A stretch of 64,000 nucleotides of DNA from Flavobacterium pisciphilum (GCF_020905345.1 NZ_JAJJMO010000001.1:124001-188000), one strand, 5' to 3'; counted from the stretch's first letter, positions 35,819 through 44,800 are shown. Numbers and translations: made by a program. Notes: generated by a model from the sequence alone, not told the origin.

Positions 35819-37462
35819 ATGGAAAACGAAAAAATTGATATCGCCATAGTTGGTGGAGGTGTTTCAGGCGTTTATAGCGCATGGAAACTTAAAACAAAAT
35901 ATCCTGATAAAAGGATTGTGCTTTTTGAAGGAGGAGATCATATTGGAGGACGTTTATTATCAGTAATTCCTCCCGGAATTCCAGATATGGTAGCAGAATT
36001 AGGTGGAATGCGTATTCTTGAAACCACCCAAAAATTAATTGTACAGCTAATAAAGGATATAAACGAAGTATTATCTGGTGAAGATCAGATAGAGTTATAT
36101 GATTTTCCAGTAGATCAGCCGCAAAATATAGCTTATTTGCGTGGAGAGCATCTTCGTTTATTCGATTTTACAAATGATCCTGACAAAGTACCCTATAAAT
36201 TATCTTTTCTTGAAAAAGGAAATACATCAGGTACAATCATTGTAAATGCAATTGAACAAATAGTTCCAGGCATTACAAATACTGATTTAACAGAAGAACA
36301 ACGTTTAAAAATGTGTCATGAAGCTACTTTTGAAGGAGCTCCTTTATATACATTAGGATTTTGGAACCTACTCTATCGTGTAATTAGCGGTGAAGCCTAC
36401 CAATTTAGTATCGATTCAGGAGGATATAACTCGACATTGGTCAACTGGAACGCTGCAGATGCAATTCCTTGGTATCTTTCAGATTTTGGTATTAAACCTG
36501 TGTATAAAGGGTTTAAAAATGGATTTCAACAGGTTCCTATTTCATTAGCCAACTTCTTTGAAAAAGATAAAGGCGAAATAAGATTAAATGCTAAACTAGA
36601 AGGATTTGAGTTTAAAAATAATACATTTGAACTTAGTTTCGATGGTAAAATTATAGAAGCAAAACAGTTAATATTAGCAATGCCACGCCGTTCATTAGAT
36701 TTATTAACTAATACTTCTCCTAAATTACAAGAAATTCAACCACTTATTGGTAGTGTAACTCCAAGACCATTGTTTAAGGTGTTTACAACCTATTCAAGCC
36801 CATGGTGGAGAAATGCTGGATATACCGATTCAGTAGAAGGATATATTCCATTACAATCAGGAAGAACAGTTACTGATTTACCGATACGACAAACCTACTA
36901 TTGGCCAAAGAACAATGGAGAAGCTTCAGTAAGCGGAGAATCAATGTTATTGGCAAGTTACGATGATGGTTCTAATATTGGTTTTTGGGATGGACTTAGA
37001 CCCCAACGTAAAAAAGCTTGGAAAAAAGGACTTTCACATTCTGAAATAGCAGATCCTTTTATTGGTGAATATGCAGAAACTGAATCGCTTTTGAATACAG
37101 CTTTAAATCAAAGTTGGCATGATTACAAAGCGCCTCGCAAAATGGTAGAAGAATTGAGTCGCCAGTTAAAACAAATTCACGATGTCGATTATACACCTGC
37201 TGTTATGAGTGCCTCTTTCCGTGACTGGGGAGAAGATCCTTTTGGGGGTGGCTGGAATAGTTGGAACATTGGCGTAAAAAGCTGGGAAGTAAAAGAAAAA
37301 ATTGTCCATCCATTAGATAACTGTCCATTGTATATTTGCGGAGAAGCTTATTCGGATGCTCAAGGATGGGTTGAAGGAGCTTTGCAAACGGCAGATATTA
37401 TGCTTAAAAAATTCATAGCCATAGAGAGTTCTACTTCAGTAAAAAAAGAAGCAATTCTATAA
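35819..37462 (+). CDS. FAD-dependent amine / L-amino-acid oxidase
   Basis: A 547-residue flavoenzyme of the monoamine oxidase/L-amino-acid oxidase fold. The FAD dinucleotide motif is IAIVGGGVSGVYSAWKL (about 7-24), followed by the GGHIGGRL-type motif EGGDHIGGRLLSV. The C-terminal FAD motif is YICGEAYSDAQGWVEGALQTA. There is no signal peptide. It forms a two-gene transcription unit with the ThDP enzyme and ends at a strong terminator. An aromatic or branched amino acid substrate is inferred from the pairing, not from visible specificity residues. Confidence 0.87.
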   Translation: MENEKIDIAIVGGGVSGVYSAWKLKTKYPDKRIVLFEGGDHIGGRLLSVIPPGIPDMVAELGGMRILETTQKLIVQLIKDINEVLSGEDQIELYDFPVDQPQNIAYLRGEHLRLFDFTNDPDKVPYKLSFLEKGNTSGTIIVNAIEQIVPGITNTDLTEEQRLKMCHEATFEGAPLYTLGFWNLLYRVISGEAYQFSIDSGGYNSTLVNWNAADAIPWYLSDFGIKPVYKGFKNGFQQVPISLANFFEKDKGEIRLNAKLEGFEFKNNTFELSFDGKIIEAKQLILAMPRRSLDLLTNTSPKLQEIQPLIGSVTPRPLFKVFTTYSSPWWRNAGYTDSVEGYIPLQSGRTVTDLPIRQTYYWPKNNGEASVSGESMLLASYDDGSNIGFWDGLRPQRKKAWKKGLSHSEIADPFIGEYAETESLLNTALNQSWHDYKAPRKMVEELSRQLKQIHDVDYTPAVMSASFRDWGEDPFGGGWNSWNIGVKSWEVKEKIVHPLDNCPLYICGEAYSDAQGWVEGALQTADIMLKKFIAIESSTSVKKEAIL

Positions 37463-37490
37463 ATATAAGTCATTAAATTTCGACTATTTA

Positions 37491-37523
37491 AAAGCCCAAT
37501 CTGATATCAGATTGGGCTTTTTT
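37491..37523 (+). terminator. Terminator of the ThDP enzyme/oxidase unit
   Basis: A perfect stem, AAAGCCCAATCTGAT paired with its complement and essentially no loop, ends in six T, 28 bases after the oxidase stop. Confidence 0.9.
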
Positions 37524-37649
37524 ATTCCTAACTATTTGGTCCAGATTGTTACTGTCACATCATAAATTGAAAGCAAAAACTGAAGTAGCCCAATAAATAT
37601 AACCTATTAATAACTAGTGTATTTATGTTTATAATCTTACGTTTTTCTA

Positions 37650-37680
37650 TTTGTTTGAAACTTATTTTTTTGTAACTTTC
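37650..37680 (+). promoter_or_regulatory. Likely lipoprotein gene promoter
   Basis: TTTG at 37650-37653 and TAACTTTC at 37673-37680 are 19 bases apart; the second has one mismatch to TAnnTTTG. The start codon follows 26 bases later. Confidence 0.45.
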
Positions 37681-37706
37681 ATACTTAACCATAAATCAAA
37701 ACAACC

Positions 37707-38072
37707 ATGAAAAAAACTAGACTATTTATCTTTGGGTTTGCCTTATTGTCATTATTAATAATTTCATGTCAAAAAGATAGAAGCAAACTTATTAACTCTT
37801 GGAAAGTAACCAATGTAGAGTCCAAAAAAACGATTTCTGATTCTCTAAAAAATGTAATTATCTCAAAAGGAAATCTTACGTTTACTAAAGATGGAAAGGT
37901 GACAGGATTTCTTGATGTTGATTTGAACGGAACCTATGCCTTAAATAAAGGTGGAAAAAGTTTAACTATTAAAGATGAAACGGGTACTCCATATCCTTTT
38001 ACAAGCACTATAGATAAGGAACAATTAGTATTAGATGGAGAAGATATGACGCTTACTCTTGATAAAATATAA
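37707..38072 (+). CDS. Small lipoprotein, lipocalin-like
   Basis: A 121-residue protein with a lipoprotein signal (MKKTRLFIFGFALLSLLIISC, Cys21). The remainder has alternating beta-strand pattern with LINSWKVTNVES and GNLTFTKDGKVTGF, typical of small lipocalin-like lipoproteins common in Bacteroidota. No enzyme motif is present. It is a single gene with its own terminator. Confidence 0.8.
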   Translation: MKKTRLFIFGFALLSLLIISCQKDRSKLINSWKVTNVESKKTISDSLKNVIISKGNLTFTKDGKVTGFLDVDLNGTYALNKGGKSLTIKDETGTPYPFTSTIDKEQLVLDGEDMTLTLDKI

Positions 38073-38098
38073 TTTCTAAATTGTAAACTAAAATAACA

Positions 38099-38125
38099 AA
38101 AACTCTCTATTTCATTAGGGAGTTT
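38099..38125 (+). terminator. Lipoprotein gene terminator
   Basis: AAAACTC...GAGTTTTT with an additional CTA/TAG pairing, 26 bases after the stop, followed by a short T-run. Confidence 0.65.
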
Positions 38126-38168
38126 TTGCTTTTACACTTAACAAAACGAGCAATTAAACTAAAATTAG

Positions 38169-38286
38169 TATCTTTGCTCCTCAAAAATAAAACAGCATTT
38201 TATGTGAAAAATAATTTCTTTTAGGCAATTCAGATAGTAGGCTACAAATGGAGTCTGCTTGATTTATTCATTTTAAGAAAGAAATT
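38169..38286 (+). promoter_or_regulatory. ABC-F gene promoter and long structured leader
   Basis: TATCTTTG at 38169-38176 is an exact -7 match 110 bases before the start codon. Within the leader, AATTTCTTT (38213-38221) is complementary to AAAGAAATT (38278-38286), which abuts the start codon. A tiny open frame MESA (38248-38262) lies in between. This resembles an attenuator or start-codon-masking leader, but no experiment supports it. Confidence 0.4.
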
Positions 38287-39873
38287 ATGCTCATTCTACA
38301 AAACATCACATATATGCATCCCAACAGGGATCTGTTATTTGACAACATTACTTTTACAGTCAATAACAATGAAAAAATAGCCTTAATAGGTAATAATGGT
38401 ACAGGAAAATCAACCTTGCTTAAAATTATTGCAAGTGAATTAAAACCTTCAAAAGGACAACTAATTAATGGCACTGAACCTTATTATATACCTCAGATAT
38501 TTGGACAATACAATCACCTTACAATTGCTGAAGCATTACGAATTAATGAAAAACTAACTGCACTTAAAGAAATTCTTGAGGGAAATGTATCCGAGAATAA
38601 TCTGAACTTACTAAATGATGATTGGTCAATTGAAGAACGTTGCGATACTGCCTTAAAATATTGGCAATTGACTGACTTAGACTTATCGCAAAGAATGGAA
38701 ACACTAAGCGGTGGACAAAAAACGAAAGTTTTCCTTGCGGGTATTTTTATTCATCAACCAGAATTAATTCTTTTGGATGAACCCAGTAATCATTTAGATA
38801 CTGCAGCTAGACAAAAATTATATGATTTTATTCATTCAACATCAAGTACATTGATTGTTGTGAGTCATGACAGAAATTTGCTAAATCTTTTAAATACCGT
38901 TTTTGAATTAAATAAAGGTGGTGTTAGTGTTTATGGTGGTAATTATATTTTTTATGCTGAACAAAAACGGATTGAAAAGAATGCTTTAAATCAGGATTTG
39001 CAGAGCAAAGAAAAAGCTCTGCGAAAAGCAAAAGAAAAAGAACGCGAAACACTAGAACGTCAGCAAAAACTGGATGCAAGAGGCAAAAAGAAGCAGGAAA
39101 AAGCTGGAGTTGCCCGAATAATGATTAATACCTTAAGAAATAGCGCTGAAAATAGTACTTCCAAAATAAAAGGAATGCATAGCGAAAAGATAGATGGTAT
39201 CTCGAAAGAATTACAAGAACTGCGCTCCGTTTTACCTCGTATTGACAAAATGAAGTTTGAGTTTGATAATTCTGATTTACATAATGGTAAAATATTGTTC
39301 AATGCTATGGGCATTAACTATAGTTATGGCAATCAATTTCTTTGGTTGGAAAATCTGAATATTAAAATTACAAGTGGCGAGCGCATTGCTTTAAAAGGTT
39401 TAAATGGTTCCGGTAAAACTACTTTGATAAAGATAATACTTGGGAATTTAGAACCAAAAGTTGGAACAATATTCCGTTCTGACACAAGATCAGTATATAT
39501 TGATCAAGATTATTTGCTTATTGATAATGAGCTCTTGGTTTATCAGCAAGCACAGCAGTTTAATGGGGCTGAATTACAAGAGCATGAAGTAAAAATGAGA
39601 CTCAACCGTTTTTTATTTACCAAAGAAGACTGGGATAAGCCTTGCAACGTACTAAGTGGAGGAGAAAAAATGCGTTTAATACTTTGTTGTCTTACGATTA
39701 GTAATCAATCACCTGATATTATTATACTTGATGAGCCAACCAATAACTTAGATATTCAAAATATTGAAATACTAACAACGACAATCAATGAATACAAAGG
39801 AACGCTTATTGCTATTTCGCATGACGAATATTTTTTGGAACAAATAAATATTGAACGAGCAATTTTGCTATAA
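38287..39873 (+). CDS. ABC-F family ATPase
   Basis: A 528-residue soluble protein with two ABC cassettes and no membrane domain. The first has Walker A GNNGTGKSTLL, signature LSGGQKTKVFLAG and Walker B LILLDEPSNHLD. An inter-domain linker rich in Lys/Glu (about 215-300) follows. The second has Walker A GLNGSGKTTLI, signature LSGGEKMRLIL and Walker B IIILDEPTNNLD. ABC-F proteins act on the ribosome E-site; some protect against antibiotics. The structured leader would be consistent with translation-responsive control. Confidence 0.92.
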   Translation: MLILQNITYMHPNRDLLFDNITFTVNNNEKIALIGNNGTGKSTLLKIIASELKPSKGQLINGTEPYYIPQIFGQYNHLTIAEALRINEKLTALKEILEGNVSENNLNLLNDDWSIEERCDTALKYWQLTDLDLSQRMETLSGGQKTKVFLAGIFIHQPELILLDEPSNHLDTAARQKLYDFIHSTSSTLIVVSHDRNLLNLLNTVFELNKGGVSVYGGNYIFYAEQKRIEKNALNQDLQSKEKALRKAKEKERETLERQQKLDARGKKKQEKAGVARIMINTLRNSAENSTSKIKGMHSEKIDGISKELQELRSVLPRIDKMKFEFDNSDLHNGKILFNAMGINYSYGNQFLWLENLNIKITSGERIALKGLNGSGKTTLIKIILGNLEPKVGTIFRSDTRSVYIDQDYLLIDNELLVYQQAQQFNGAELQEHEVKMRLNRFLFTKEDWDKPCNVLSGGEKMRLILCCLTISNQSPDIIILDEPTNNLDIQNIEILTTTINEYKGTLIAISHDEYFLEQINIERAILL

Positions 39874-39910
39874 AAACAATCCAATCATATTAAATATTTT
39901 ATCAAAAAAT

Positions 39911-39935
39911 AATGCCGCCTTTGAGCGGCATTATT
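39911..39935 (+). terminator. ABC-F gene terminator
   Basis: AATGCCGC / GCGGCATT with a 6-base loop lies 38 bases after the stop, with A-run before and ATTT after. Confidence 0.75.
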
Positions 39936-40104
39936 TGAATTATATTGAGAATAAAACGAACGATTATCTTCTTTTTGTTTCTCTTTCCTAACTTTTATTT
40001 TCAAAAAACGACCATCAATACACCTTGCAATAACTTTAGTTTTGTTTTTAATTCGTTTAAAATTAGCATGTTATATCGTTTTGCTTATTTTTTTTATTCA
40101 TACA

Positions 40105-40135
40105 TTGTATAGCTATGTATTTTGCTATATATTTG
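40105..40135 (+). promoter_or_regulatory. padR promoter with possible operator
   Basis: TTG at 40105-40107 and TATATTTG at 40128-40135 are 20 bases apart, a textbook Bacteroidota promoter. The palindrome ATAGCTAT (40109-40116) between them could be an operator for the PadR protein. The promoter overlaps an alternative upstream start at 40122, so translation should begin at 40158. Confidence 0.7.
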
Positions 40136-40157
40136 TTTTAATCAACACACCTTTGTT

Positions 40158-40493
40158 ATGAATGAAACTTTTGTTACAAACTGGAAATCACAGGTTAAGA
40201 AAGGGACGCTTACTTTTATTATCCTTAACGTTCTTAAAGAAAACGAATTTTACGGTTATGAACTTATCGAACAAATTAAGAAACATACCGAAATAGAAAT
40301 TGCAGAGGGAACTTTGTATCCGCTAATGAATAGACTAAAAACGGAAAATTTAGTTGATGCAAAATGGGTTGAGCAAGAAACTGGAATTCCTCGAAAATAT
40401 TATTCTTTGACTCCAATCGGGATAAAGACCCTAAGTCACATGAATGAATATTGGAAAAATTTAGAAAATGCTATTCAAAAAATAATCAAATGA
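40158..40493 (+). CDS. PadR family transcriptional regulator
   Basis: A 111-residue winged-helix regulator from ATG 40158 (MNETFVTNWKSQ). It carries the PadR signature GTLTFIILNVLKENEFYGYELIEQI and EGTLYPLMNRLKTENLV, ending with a short dimerisation helix. It overlaps the next gene by 4 bases (ATGA), so translation is coupled. PadR regulators with a HAAS-type partner usually control envelope or transport genes; the target is probably its own operon. Confidence 0.93.
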   Translation: MNETFVTNWKSQVKKGTLTFIILNVLKENEFYGYELIEQIKKHTEIEIAEGTLYPLMNRLKTENLVDAKWVEQETGIPRKYYSLTPIGIKTLSHMNEYWKNLENAIQKIIK

Positions 40494-41086
40494 GAACAGA
40501 AGAAATAAAATTCAGTCAAGAGGCTTCAAAAAGAATCTATAATGATTATATGAAGCGTATTTTAAAAGTGACCCATACTCTTTCAAAAGCTGACAAACAG
40601 GATATTTATATGGAATTTAATAGCCATATTTATGAAGCCATTCAGCACAAAAAAGATGCAAATGAAATAGATACACTATTGGATGTAATAGAAAAACTTG
40701 GAGTTCCTGAAGACGTTTTAAAACCTCTTGTTGCTGACAAAAAAATGGAACAGGCAACCAAAACATTCAACCCTATCCATGTATTTAAAGCGCTACTATT
40801 AAACTTAACCAATGGGTTTTCTTATATACTCTTCTTCCTGTTATACCTTTTTTTATTTGGTTTTGTGTTTTTAATAGTTGCCAAAATAATAAATCCTACC
40901 GAAGTTGGATTCTGGTATAAGGATGGCTCATCTTTCTTTTTAGGAATGAGCAATAAAGCAAACCAAATAGGCTTAACAGAATTATTAGGTAATGCATTTA
41001 TACCAGTTATGATAGCTTCTATCATACTATTTTACATCTTAATTACATTATTATTAAAATTCAAGAAATCAATCAATACTAACTAA
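40490..41086 (+). CDS. HAAS/DUF1700-like membrane protein
   Basis: A 198-residue protein. The soluble N-terminus (about 1-85) contains LSKADKQDIYMEFNSHIYEA and IEKLGVPEDVL, the pattern of HAAS-type helical domains. Two membrane segments follow at about 109-135 and 166-190. Such proteins are nearly always encoded right after a PadR regulator, as here with a 4-base overlap. They are thought to be membrane sensors or modulators of the PadR system. Family name is from pattern memory. Confidence 0.75.
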   Translation: MRTEEIKFSQEASKRIYNDYMKRILKVTHTLSKADKQDIYMEFNSHIYEAIQHKKDANEIDTLLDVIEKLGVPEDVLKPLVADKKMEQATKTFNPIHVFKALLLNLTNGFSYILFFLLYLFLFGFVFLIVAKIINPTEVGFWYKDGSSFFLGMSNKANQIGLTELLGNAFIPVMIASIILFYILITLLLKFKKSINTN

Positions 41087-41092
41087 ACCACT

Positions 41093-42412
41093 ATGAAAAA
41101 AAATCTAATTACCAGTTTGCTTATATTAAGCGTTACAATCTGTTTCTCACAAACATTCAATAATCAAAGAATGGATAGTTTGTTTCAAGCCTTAGAAAAA
41201 AACAACAAATTTATGGGGAGCTTGGCGGTTTCTCAAAATGGAAAATTATTATATGCCAAAGCCATAGGTTATTCGGACATTGAAAATGCAAAAAAAGCAG
41301 ATATCAAAACTAAATACAAAATAGGATCTATTTCCAAAATGTTTACTGCCTCATTGACTTTTAAAGCTATCGAAGAGAATAAACTAACGTTAAATCAAAC
41401 TCTTGATGTCTATTATCCGCAAATTGAGAATTCAAAGAAAATTACTATTGAGAATTTATTAAATCATAGAAGCGGAATTCATAATTTTACTAATGACGAG
41501 TATTGCAGATCTGACGCTTTTAATACAAAACCAAAATCTGAAATAGAAATGATAGAAATTATTTCTAAGTTTAAAAGCGATTTTGAACCTAATAGTAAAG
41601 CAGAATACAGCAACTCTAATTATGTGATTTTGAGTTATATTCTTGAGAAAATATACAAAAAACCATATTCAGCAGTTTTAGATTCTAAAATTGTTAAACC
41701 ATTAGGTTTAAAGAACACCTATTTTGGAGGTCCAATTAAGATTCAAAATGATGAAGCTTATTCTTATCATTTTAATGACAAATGGGAGAAAGCAATAGAA
41801 ACAGATCCTTCAATACCAATGGGTGCTGGAGCAATTGTATCAAATCCTACTGATCTTACAATTTTCATAGAGCAACTCTTCAAAAATAAGATTGTATCAG
41901 AGAAATCTTTAGCTTTAATGAAAACAATAAATCAGAATTTTGGAATGGGAATGTTTCAGTTTCCATCTGCAGAACATAAAAGCTATGGACATACAGGAGG
42001 AGTAGATGATTTTAGATCGATTTTGACTTATTATCCTGATGAAAAACTCTCTGTAGCTATTACCTCAAATGGGGTCGTTTACTCTAATAATAGCATACTA
42101 TTATGTGCGTTAAGCAGCTATTTCAATACACCATTTGTTATACCAACTTTTAAGGTATTAAATTTAGAACCTGAAGTATTGGATTTGTATACAGGACAAT
42201 ATTCAAGTAGTCAAATCCCTATAAAAATTGATATTACCCGTAATGAGAATAAATTATTTGGACAAGCAACAGGTCAAGCAGCATTCCCGTTAGAAGCTAC
42301 CGAGAAAACTATTTTTAAGTTTGAACAAGCGGGAGTAGTTATTGAGTTTAACGTCGACAAGAAGCAACTGATTTTAAAACAAGGAGGAAAAGAATTTATA
42401 TTTACAAAATAA
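41093..42412 (+). CDS. Secreted serine hydrolase, beta-lactamase/penicillin-binding fold
   Basis: A 439-residue protein with a signal peptide (about 1-19, ending CFSQ). It has the active-site triad of class C beta-lactamase-like enzymes: Ser79-x-x-Lys82 (SISK), Tyr172-x-Asn174 (YSN) and HTGG at 300-303. A C-terminal lipocalin-like domain (about 360-439) follows, as in many bacterial serine esterases of this family. It starts 6 bases after the HAAS gene, so it belongs to the padR operon. It could be a peptidase or esterase; resistance activity cannot be inferred. Confidence 0.88.
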   Translation: MKKNLITSLLILSVTICFSQTFNNQRMDSLFQALEKNNKFMGSLAVSQNGKLLYAKAIGYSDIENAKKADIKTKYKIGSISKMFTASLTFKAIEENKLTLNQTLDVYYPQIENSKKITIENLLNHRSGIHNFTNDEYCRSDAFNTKPKSEIEMIEIISKFKSDFEPNSKAEYSNSNYVILSYILEKIYKKPYSAVLDSKIVKPLGLKNTYFGGPIKIQNDEAYSYHFNDKWEKAIETDPSIPMGAGAIVSNPTDLTIFIEQLFKNKIVSEKSLALMKTINQNFGMGMFQFPSAEHKSYGHTGGVDDFRSILTYYPDEKLSVAITSNGVVYSNNSILLCALSSYFNTPFVIPTFKVLNLEPEVLDLYTGQYSSSQIPIKIDITRNENKLFGQATGQAAFPLEATEKTIFKFEQAGVVIEFNVDKKQLILKQGGKEFIFTK

Positions 42413-42480
42413 AAATAGGCTCCTCTCCTACTTTATTGAGAGCAAACAAAAAATATATCTCTGATTAAAACTATAAATTA

Positions 42481-42510
42481 AAGCTCCTTAATTTCTTAAG
42501 GAGCTTTTTT
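42481..42510 (+). terminator. padR operon terminator
   Basis: AAGCTCCTTAA / TTAAGGAGCTT with a 4-base loop, followed by a T-run, 68 bases after the serine hydrolase stop. Confidence 0.9.
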
Positions 42511-42754
42511 ATGTCTAGAATTCAAATACTTTCAGTCTTTATAGTATTTGAACAAGGGTAATTACCTCCAAAAAAATATTATAAAGCATATTATTTATAG
42601 AAAAACACCCTGCTATTAATGATAAAATAGTCATATATTAGCTATAAATAAATGGTTATTTATACCTGAAATTTAGTTTTTTTTTAAAATTTCTATAACA
42701 CCCATTTATAAAATAGATAAATACTGAAAAAATAATATTATAAAATAAGTAAAA
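42511..42754. promoter_or_regulatory. Spacer with promoter-like 19-bp repeat
   Basis: This AT-rich region holds AAAATAGTCATATATTAGC at 42624-42642, identical to 44801-44819 upstream of the NADase-glycan-binding-domain gene. The TATATTAG part is one mismatch from TAnnTTTG. It lies 113 bases before the DUF2314 gene. I see no gene here. Confidence 0.45.
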
Positions 42755-43552
42755 ATGACGAACCAAGAAATATTCTTCGCCAAAGGAGATAGCCCAAAAA
42801 TGATCGAAGCTTTTAAAAATGCACAAGAAACTTTTAAGTTTTTTTGGAGAGAATTATCTTGGGAATCTAGAAGAATTGTTCCTGCATTAACAGTAGCATG
42901 TGTGAAGGTTGCATTCTCACAAAATATAAATGAAAATCCAACCATCGAACATATGTGGATTAACGATATTGACTTTGATGGTGAACAAATAAGAGGCGTT
43001 TTAATTAACCATCCTAATGAGTTAACAAATATTAAAAATGGAGATGATGTTGCAATTCCTTTAAATCAAATTAGCGATTGGTTATTTGCAATACAAGGCA
43101 GCTCACCTAAAGGGCTTTCAAAACTTTTTTCTTCGCCTCAGCCTAAAACTTATGGCGGATTTACGATTCAAGCAATACGCTCTGAGATGACTAATCAGGA
43201 AAGAAAAGATCATGATAAAGCTTGGGGATTGGATTTTGGAGATTTTAATGAAGTGCTTCTCGTTAACGAACAAAAAGAAAAACCTGAGAACCTTATAGAA
43301 CATCCTATGAGTATAAACATGAAGGAAAAATTCCAAGATTTCTTAAATCAGAATCCTAATGAAATCGCGTACCAAGATGAGGATGGATTCTCTTTGTTGC
43401 ATAGAGAAACAATTGCAGGAAATCTGACTTCTGTAGCCCTTTTATTAGAGTCTGGAGTAAATAAAGACATGAAAACTAACCAAGGTAAAACAGCATTAGA
43501 TATTGCAAAACAACTAAAATGGGAGCATCTTATCCCTGTACTTAGTAATTAA
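42755..43552 (+). CDS. DUF2314 domain plus ankyrin repeats
   Basis: A 265-residue cytoplasmic protein. Residues about 1-145 form a DUF2314 domain (AFKNAQETFKFFWRELSWES, then INDIDFDGEQIRGVLINHPN). The C-terminal 70 residues hold about two ankyrin repeats (DEDGFSLLHRETIAGNLTSV and NQGKTALDIAKQLKWEHLI). DUF2314 proteins have unknown function, and ankyrins suggest protein-protein contact. A Crp/Fnr gene follows after 24 bases. Confidence 0.85.
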   Translation: MTNQEIFFAKGDSPKMIEAFKNAQETFKFFWRELSWESRRIVPALTVACVKVAFSQNINENPTIEHMWINDIDFDGEQIRGVLINHPNELTNIKNGDDVAIPLNQISDWLFAIQGSSPKGLSKLFSSPQPKTYGGFTIQAIRSEMTNQERKDHDKAWGLDFGDFNEVLLVNEQKEKPENLIEHPMSINMKEKFQDFLNQNPNEIAYQDEDGFSLLHRETIAGNLTSVALLLESGVNKDMKTNQGKTALDIAKQLKWEHLIPVLSN

Positions 43553-43576
43553 AAACATTATCATCATCAACTTTAA

Positions 43577-44140
43577 ATGAATAGTAATAACATTTTTGAC
43601 GAAATATCTAAACTACCACTGAGCTCTAGAAAAGCTTTGGAAGAAAATATTACTTTGGTTCGCTTTCCAAAGGGACACATTTTATTAAAAGCAGGAAAAA
43701 TTGAGTCAAATATCTATTTCATAAAAAAAGGAATTGTTAGAGCTTATGTAAATCAAAATGATAGTGATGTTACTTTTTGGTTTGGAAAAGAAGGGGAAAC
43801 TATTCTTTCTATGCGAAGTTATGTTGAGAACCAAAAAGGTTATGAAGATATCGAGCTTTTAGAAGATTGTGATCTGTATGAATTAAAGACGGCTAATCTG
43901 CAACGATTGTTTGAAGAAGACATTCATATTGCAAATTGGGGAAGGAAATTTGCAGAAAGAGAACTTATAAAAACAGAAGAGCGATTAATTTCGAGACAAT
44001 TTAAAGCTGCTTCAGAAAGATATAATGAGCTAATAACCAATAACCCCGATTTGATTAAAAGAGTACAACTAGGACATATTGCCTCTTATTTAGGGATTAC
44101 ACAAGTAAGTTTAAGCCGAATACGAGCGGAGATAAAATAA
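43577..44140 (+). CDS. Crp/Fnr family transcriptional regulator
   Basis: A 187-residue regulator with an N-terminal cyclic-nucleotide-binding-like barrel (about 10-125; VRFPKGHILLKAGKIESNIYF and KKGIVRAYV) and a C-terminal helix-turn-helix ending HIASYLGITQVSLSRIRAEI. The cNMP-binding residues are not clearly conserved, as in many Bacteroidota members. It lies just upstream of an SMR exporter gene (73-base gap), a recurrent arrangement in Flavobacteria, so it may regulate that exporter. Confidence 0.9.
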   Translation: MNSNNIFDEISKLPLSSRKALEENITLVRFPKGHILLKAGKIESNIYFIKKGIVRAYVNQNDSDVTFWFGKEGETILSMRSYVENQKGYEDIELLEDCDLYELKTANLQRLFEEDIHIANWGRKFAERELIKTEERLISRQFKAASERYNELITNNPDLIKRVQLGHIASYLGITQVSLSRIRAEIK

Positions 44141-44213
44141 ATTTATTTTTTATCATATGTAAAAAAATTATTGAATTTGCTAAAGGATCTTTGCCATATT
44201 AAAATTTAAAAAT

Positions 44214-44540
44214 ATGAATTGGATTCTTTTGGTTATTGCAGGTTTATTTGAGGTCGCTTTTGCTTCGTGTTTAGGAAAAGCGAAGGAAGCAACAGGAAAT
44301 GATGTTTATTTATGGTACGGAGGTTTTCTGGCTTCACTAGTTATAAGCATGTTGCTTCTTATTAAGAGCACTCAAACATTACCTATTGGAACTGCTTATG
44401 CTGTATGGACAGGAATTGGAGCCGTAGGAACAGTTTTAGTTGGTATTTTTGTGTTTAAAGACCCTACGAACTTTTGGAGATTGTTCTTTATTGCAACCTT
44501 GGTAGGCTCTATCATAGGCTTAAAATCAGTGTCACATTAA
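44214..44540 (+). CDS. sugE: SMR family exporter, SugE/Gdx-like
   Basis: A 108-residue, four-helix membrane protein of the small multidrug resistance family. Glu13 in MNWILLVIAGLFEVAFASCL is the essential proton/substrate carboxylate. GTAYAVWTGIGAVGTVLVGI is typical of the SugE/Gdx branch, whose members export guanidinium or quaternary ammonium compounds. Members work as antiparallel dimers. Expression is possibly controlled by the upstream Crp/Fnr protein. The short spacer leaves little room for a guanidine riboswitch and I see none. Confidence 0.9.
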   Translation: MNWILLVIAGLFEVAFASCLGKAKEATGNDVYLWYGGFLASLVISMLLLIKSTQTLPIGTAYAVWTGIGAVGTVLVGIFVFKDPTNFWRLFFIATLVGSIIGLKSVSH

Positions 44541-44558
44541 TGACGCTAACAAATAAAA

Positions 44559-44595
44559 AAATGCAACTTAATTTAAGAACAATTAAGTTGCATTT
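44559..44595. terminator. SMR gene hairpin terminator
   Basis: A perfect 15-bp stem, AAATGCAACTTAATT and its complement with a 7-base loop, lies 18 bases after the stop. A and T runs on both sides make it potentially bidirectional. The rest of the 359-base gap to 44900 holds no credible gene. Confidence 0.8.
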
Positions 44596-44800
44596 ACAAT
44601 ATAAAGCCCTCTTCCTACTTCCATTTTTCCTATTTCTAAAAACATTTGTTGTTTTTACTCTCTTTATGTTAATTTTCATTTTTTGTCAGTGTATTCGATA
44701 CTGCATCCGCATTCCTAAATCTTTTGGCAACTAAACTCCTCTCCTATCTTTAAGATAATTATTTCTTAATTCACCTTGATTCTTCATCATATTTGTAATA

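Noticed and set aside
44141..44213. Guanidine riboswitch before the SMR exporter
   Set aside because: The 73-base spacer shows no conserved guanidine-riboswitch pattern that I can recognise.
44474..44734. An 86-codon open frame overlapping the end of the SMR exporter gene
   Set aside because: It overlaps sugE in another frame, runs through the terminator hairpin at 44559-44595 and has no family pattern.
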